Below, one piece after another: positions 62,693-64,000 of a DNA stretch of 64,000 nt. The stretch's first letter is position 1, and the number at the start of each line of letters is the position of its first letter. The notes beneath the pieces were generated by a model. The model did not search any database. It was given only the letters and a program-made list of their open reading frames with translations, and was not told the DNA's origin. Source of the stretch: Paraburkholderia kururiensis JCM 10599 = LMG 19447. Lineage in GTDB: Bacteria; Pseudomonadota; Gammaproteobacteria; Burkholderiales; Burkholderiaceae. A program made the translations under genes and the position numbers. The DNA is taken from assembly GCF_003986935.1 (NCBI RefSeq), contig NZ_RJZE01000010.1, forward strand, positions 124,001 to 188,000, in the 5' to 3' direction.

Positions 62693-64000
62693 TCAGTGGA
62701 CGACCCGTTCGAACACGAACTTGCCGTTTTCCACGTCGACCGGAATCACGTCCTTCGGACCGAACTTGCCCGCGAGGATGAGCTTCGCGACCGGATTCTC
62801 GATCTCCTGCTGGATCGCGCGCTTGAGCGGCCGCGCGCCGAACAGCGGGTCGTAGCCAACCTTGCCGATCTGATCGAGCGCTTCCTCGGATACCACGAGT
62901 TGCATGTCGAGCTTCGCGAGCCGCTCGTGCAACCGCTCCAGCTGGATCTTCGCAATCGACTGGATGTTCGACCGGTCGAGCGCGTGGAACACCACGACTT
63001 CGTCGATGCGGTTCAAGAACTCGGGCCGGAAATGCTGCTTGACCTCGCCCCACACCGCGTCTTTCACCGCTTCCTGCGGTTCGCCCGACATCGCCTGGAT
63101 CAGGTGCGAGCCGAGGTTCGACGTCATCACGATCACCGTGTTCTTGAAGTCGACGGTACGGCCCTGGCCATCGGTCATGCGCCCGTCGTCCAGCACCTGC
63201 AGCAGCACATTGAACACGTCCGGATGCGCCTTCTCGATTTCGTCGAGCAGGATCACGCTGTACGGTTTGCGGCGCACCGCTTCCGTGAGGTAGCCGCCCT
63301 CCTCGTAGCCCACATAGCCCGGCGGCGCGCCGATCAGCCGTGCGACGCTGTGCTTTTCCATGAACTCGCTCATGTCGATGCGGATGAGATGTTCTTCCGA
63401 ATCGAACAGGAACGAAGCCAGCGCCTTGCACAACTCGGTCTTGCCCACGCCGGTCGGGCCGAGGAACAGGAACGAGCCGTACGGCCGGTTCGGGTCCGCG
63501 AGACCCGCGCGCGAGCGGCGGATCGCATCGGCAACCGCGGTGATCGCCTCGTCCTGCCCGACCACGCGCTCATGCAGCTTCGCCTCGATCTGCAACAGCT
63601 TTTCGCGCTCGCCCTGCATCATCCGCGAAACGGGAATGCCCGTAGCGCGCGACACGACTTCCGCGATTTCCTCCGCGCCCACCTGGGTGCGCAACAGACG
63701 CGGGCGGCTCGGGTTTTGCTGCTCTTTCGCTTCGGCCTGCGTCACCTGCTTCAGTTGCGCCTCGAGTTGCGGCAGTTTGCCGTACTGCAATTCGGCAACC
63801 TTCTCGAGCTTGCCCTCACGCTGCAAGCGCGCGATGTCGGCGCGCGTGCGCTCGATCTCTTCCTTCAGTTGCGCGCTGCCCTGTACCGCGGCCTTCTCGG
63901 CGGTCCAGATTTCTTCGAGGTCCGAATATTCGCGGTTGAGCCGCTCGATTTCCTCTTCGATCAGTTGCAGGCGCTTTTGCGAGGCCTCGTCCTTCTCCTT
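62693..64000 (-). CDS. clpB: ATP-dependent chaperone ClpB (3' part; start outside window)
   Basis: The C-terminal 435 residues of the ClpB disaggregase. The window begins in the coiled-coil middle domain ([20 protein letters not shown]) and continues into the second AAA+ domain: [20 protein letters not shown] (Walker A), [20 protein letters not shown] (Walker B), sensor/arginine region [14 protein letters not shown], and [16 protein letters not shown]. It works with DnaK to dissolve aggregates. The reading frame is open to base 64000, so the N-terminal and first AAA+ domains lie beyond the window. Confidence 0.96.
   Translation of the reverse strand, partial: KEKDEASQKRLQLIEEEIERLNREYSDLEEIWTAEKAAVQGSAQLKEEIERTRADIARLQREGKLEKVAELQYGKLPQLEAQLKQVTQAEAKEQQNPSRPRLLRTQVGAEEIAEVVSRATGIPVSRMMQGEREKLLQIEAKLHERVVGQDEAITAVADAIRRSRAGLADPNRPYGSFLFLGPTGVGKTELCKALASFLFDSEEHLIRIDMSEFMEKHSVARLIGAPPGYVGYEEGGYLTEAVRRKPYSVILLDEIEKAHPDVFNVLLQVLDDGRMTDGQGRTVDFKNTVIVMTSNLGSHLIQAMSGEPQEAVKDAVWGEVKQHFRPEFLNRIDEVVVFHALDRSNIQSIAKIQLERLHERLAKLDMQLVVSEEALDQIGKVGYDPLFGARPLKRAIQQEIENPVAKLILAGKFGPKDVIPVDVENGKFVFERVVH

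Noticed and set aside
1..64000. tRNA genes, CRISPR arrays, insertion sequences or phage genes
   Set aside because: No cloverleaf T-loop signature, spaced repeat array, transposase or integrase was seen; the only stable RNA recognised is 4.5S RNA.

Overview
The window is a GC-rich stretch of a Burkholderiaceae chromosome, most likely Burkholderia sensu lato (Paraburkholderia, Caballeronia or a close relative), and probably the primary replicon. The evidence is the set of gene neighbourhoods: a phaC-phaA-phaB-phaR polyhydroxybutyrate operon next to pgeF-rluD/bamD; the surE-pcm-nlpD-rpoS block; ebfC/recR/dnaX beside the 4.5S RNA gene; trxA-rho; a cysteine-free L31 protein; and a beta-proteobacterial DNA ligase D/Ku pair. 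It is nearly all core genome: 52 protein-coding genes (two cut by the window edges, mfd and clpB) and one RNA gene. I saw no insertion sequence, prophage, CRISPR array or tRNA.

Layout. 1-5.6 kb: 3' part of mfd, argE, a PLP-dependent threonine/serine dehydratase and mscL. 5.7-10 kb: a minus-strand signalling operon (CHASE3-like histidine kinase, stand-alone Rcp1-like receiver, hybrid REC-PAS-kinase-REC protein). 10.5-17.3 kb: an unknown small protein, an AsmA-like protein, the fetAB exporter, a secreted unknown protein and a zinc-type alcohol dehydrogenase-like oxidoreductase. 17.4-21.5 kb: ku and ligD (non-homologous end joining), followed by an 11-bp x 11 tandem repeat. 21.9-28.8 kb: serB, metC, a secreted unknown, bktB, kdgK, rimO. 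29.2-34.2 kb: phaCABR. 34.8-40.5 kb: pgeF, rluD, bamD, rlmD and an EEP-family hydrolase. 40.6-45.3 kb: surE-pcm-nlpD-rpoS-exonuclease. 45.5-51.5 kb: quinone oxidoreductase, class III CoA-transferase, recR, ebfC, dnaX. 51.85-56.4 kb: ffs, trxA, rho, a half-size DHA2-like membrane protein, mtfA, rpmE2. 56.7-64 kb: an ArnT-like glycosyltransferase, a MATE exporter, a merR/carboxymuconolactone-decarboxylase operon, a ComEA-like protein with a histone-H1-like tail, a DUF937 protein and the 3' part of clpB.

Functional links. PhaA/BktB, PhaB and PhaC form the acetyl-CoA to polyhydroxyalkanoate route, with PhaR as the likely regulator. Ku and LigD form a two-gene end-joining system. Mfd, RecR, DnaX and LigD/Ku give the window a repair and replication flavour. 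SurE, Pcm and RpoS are the usual stationary-phase set.

The least ordinary items are: the merR operator-promoter with a 19-bp spacer and a cysteine-free MerR; the secreted HhH protein with a Lys/Ala tail; the half-size transporter behind rho; the long N-terminal extension of Pcm; a possibly leaderless dnaX; and several short intergenic tandem repeats, including a split motif shared by two distant intergenic sites. All coordinates and motifs were read by eye; no similarity search was possible.
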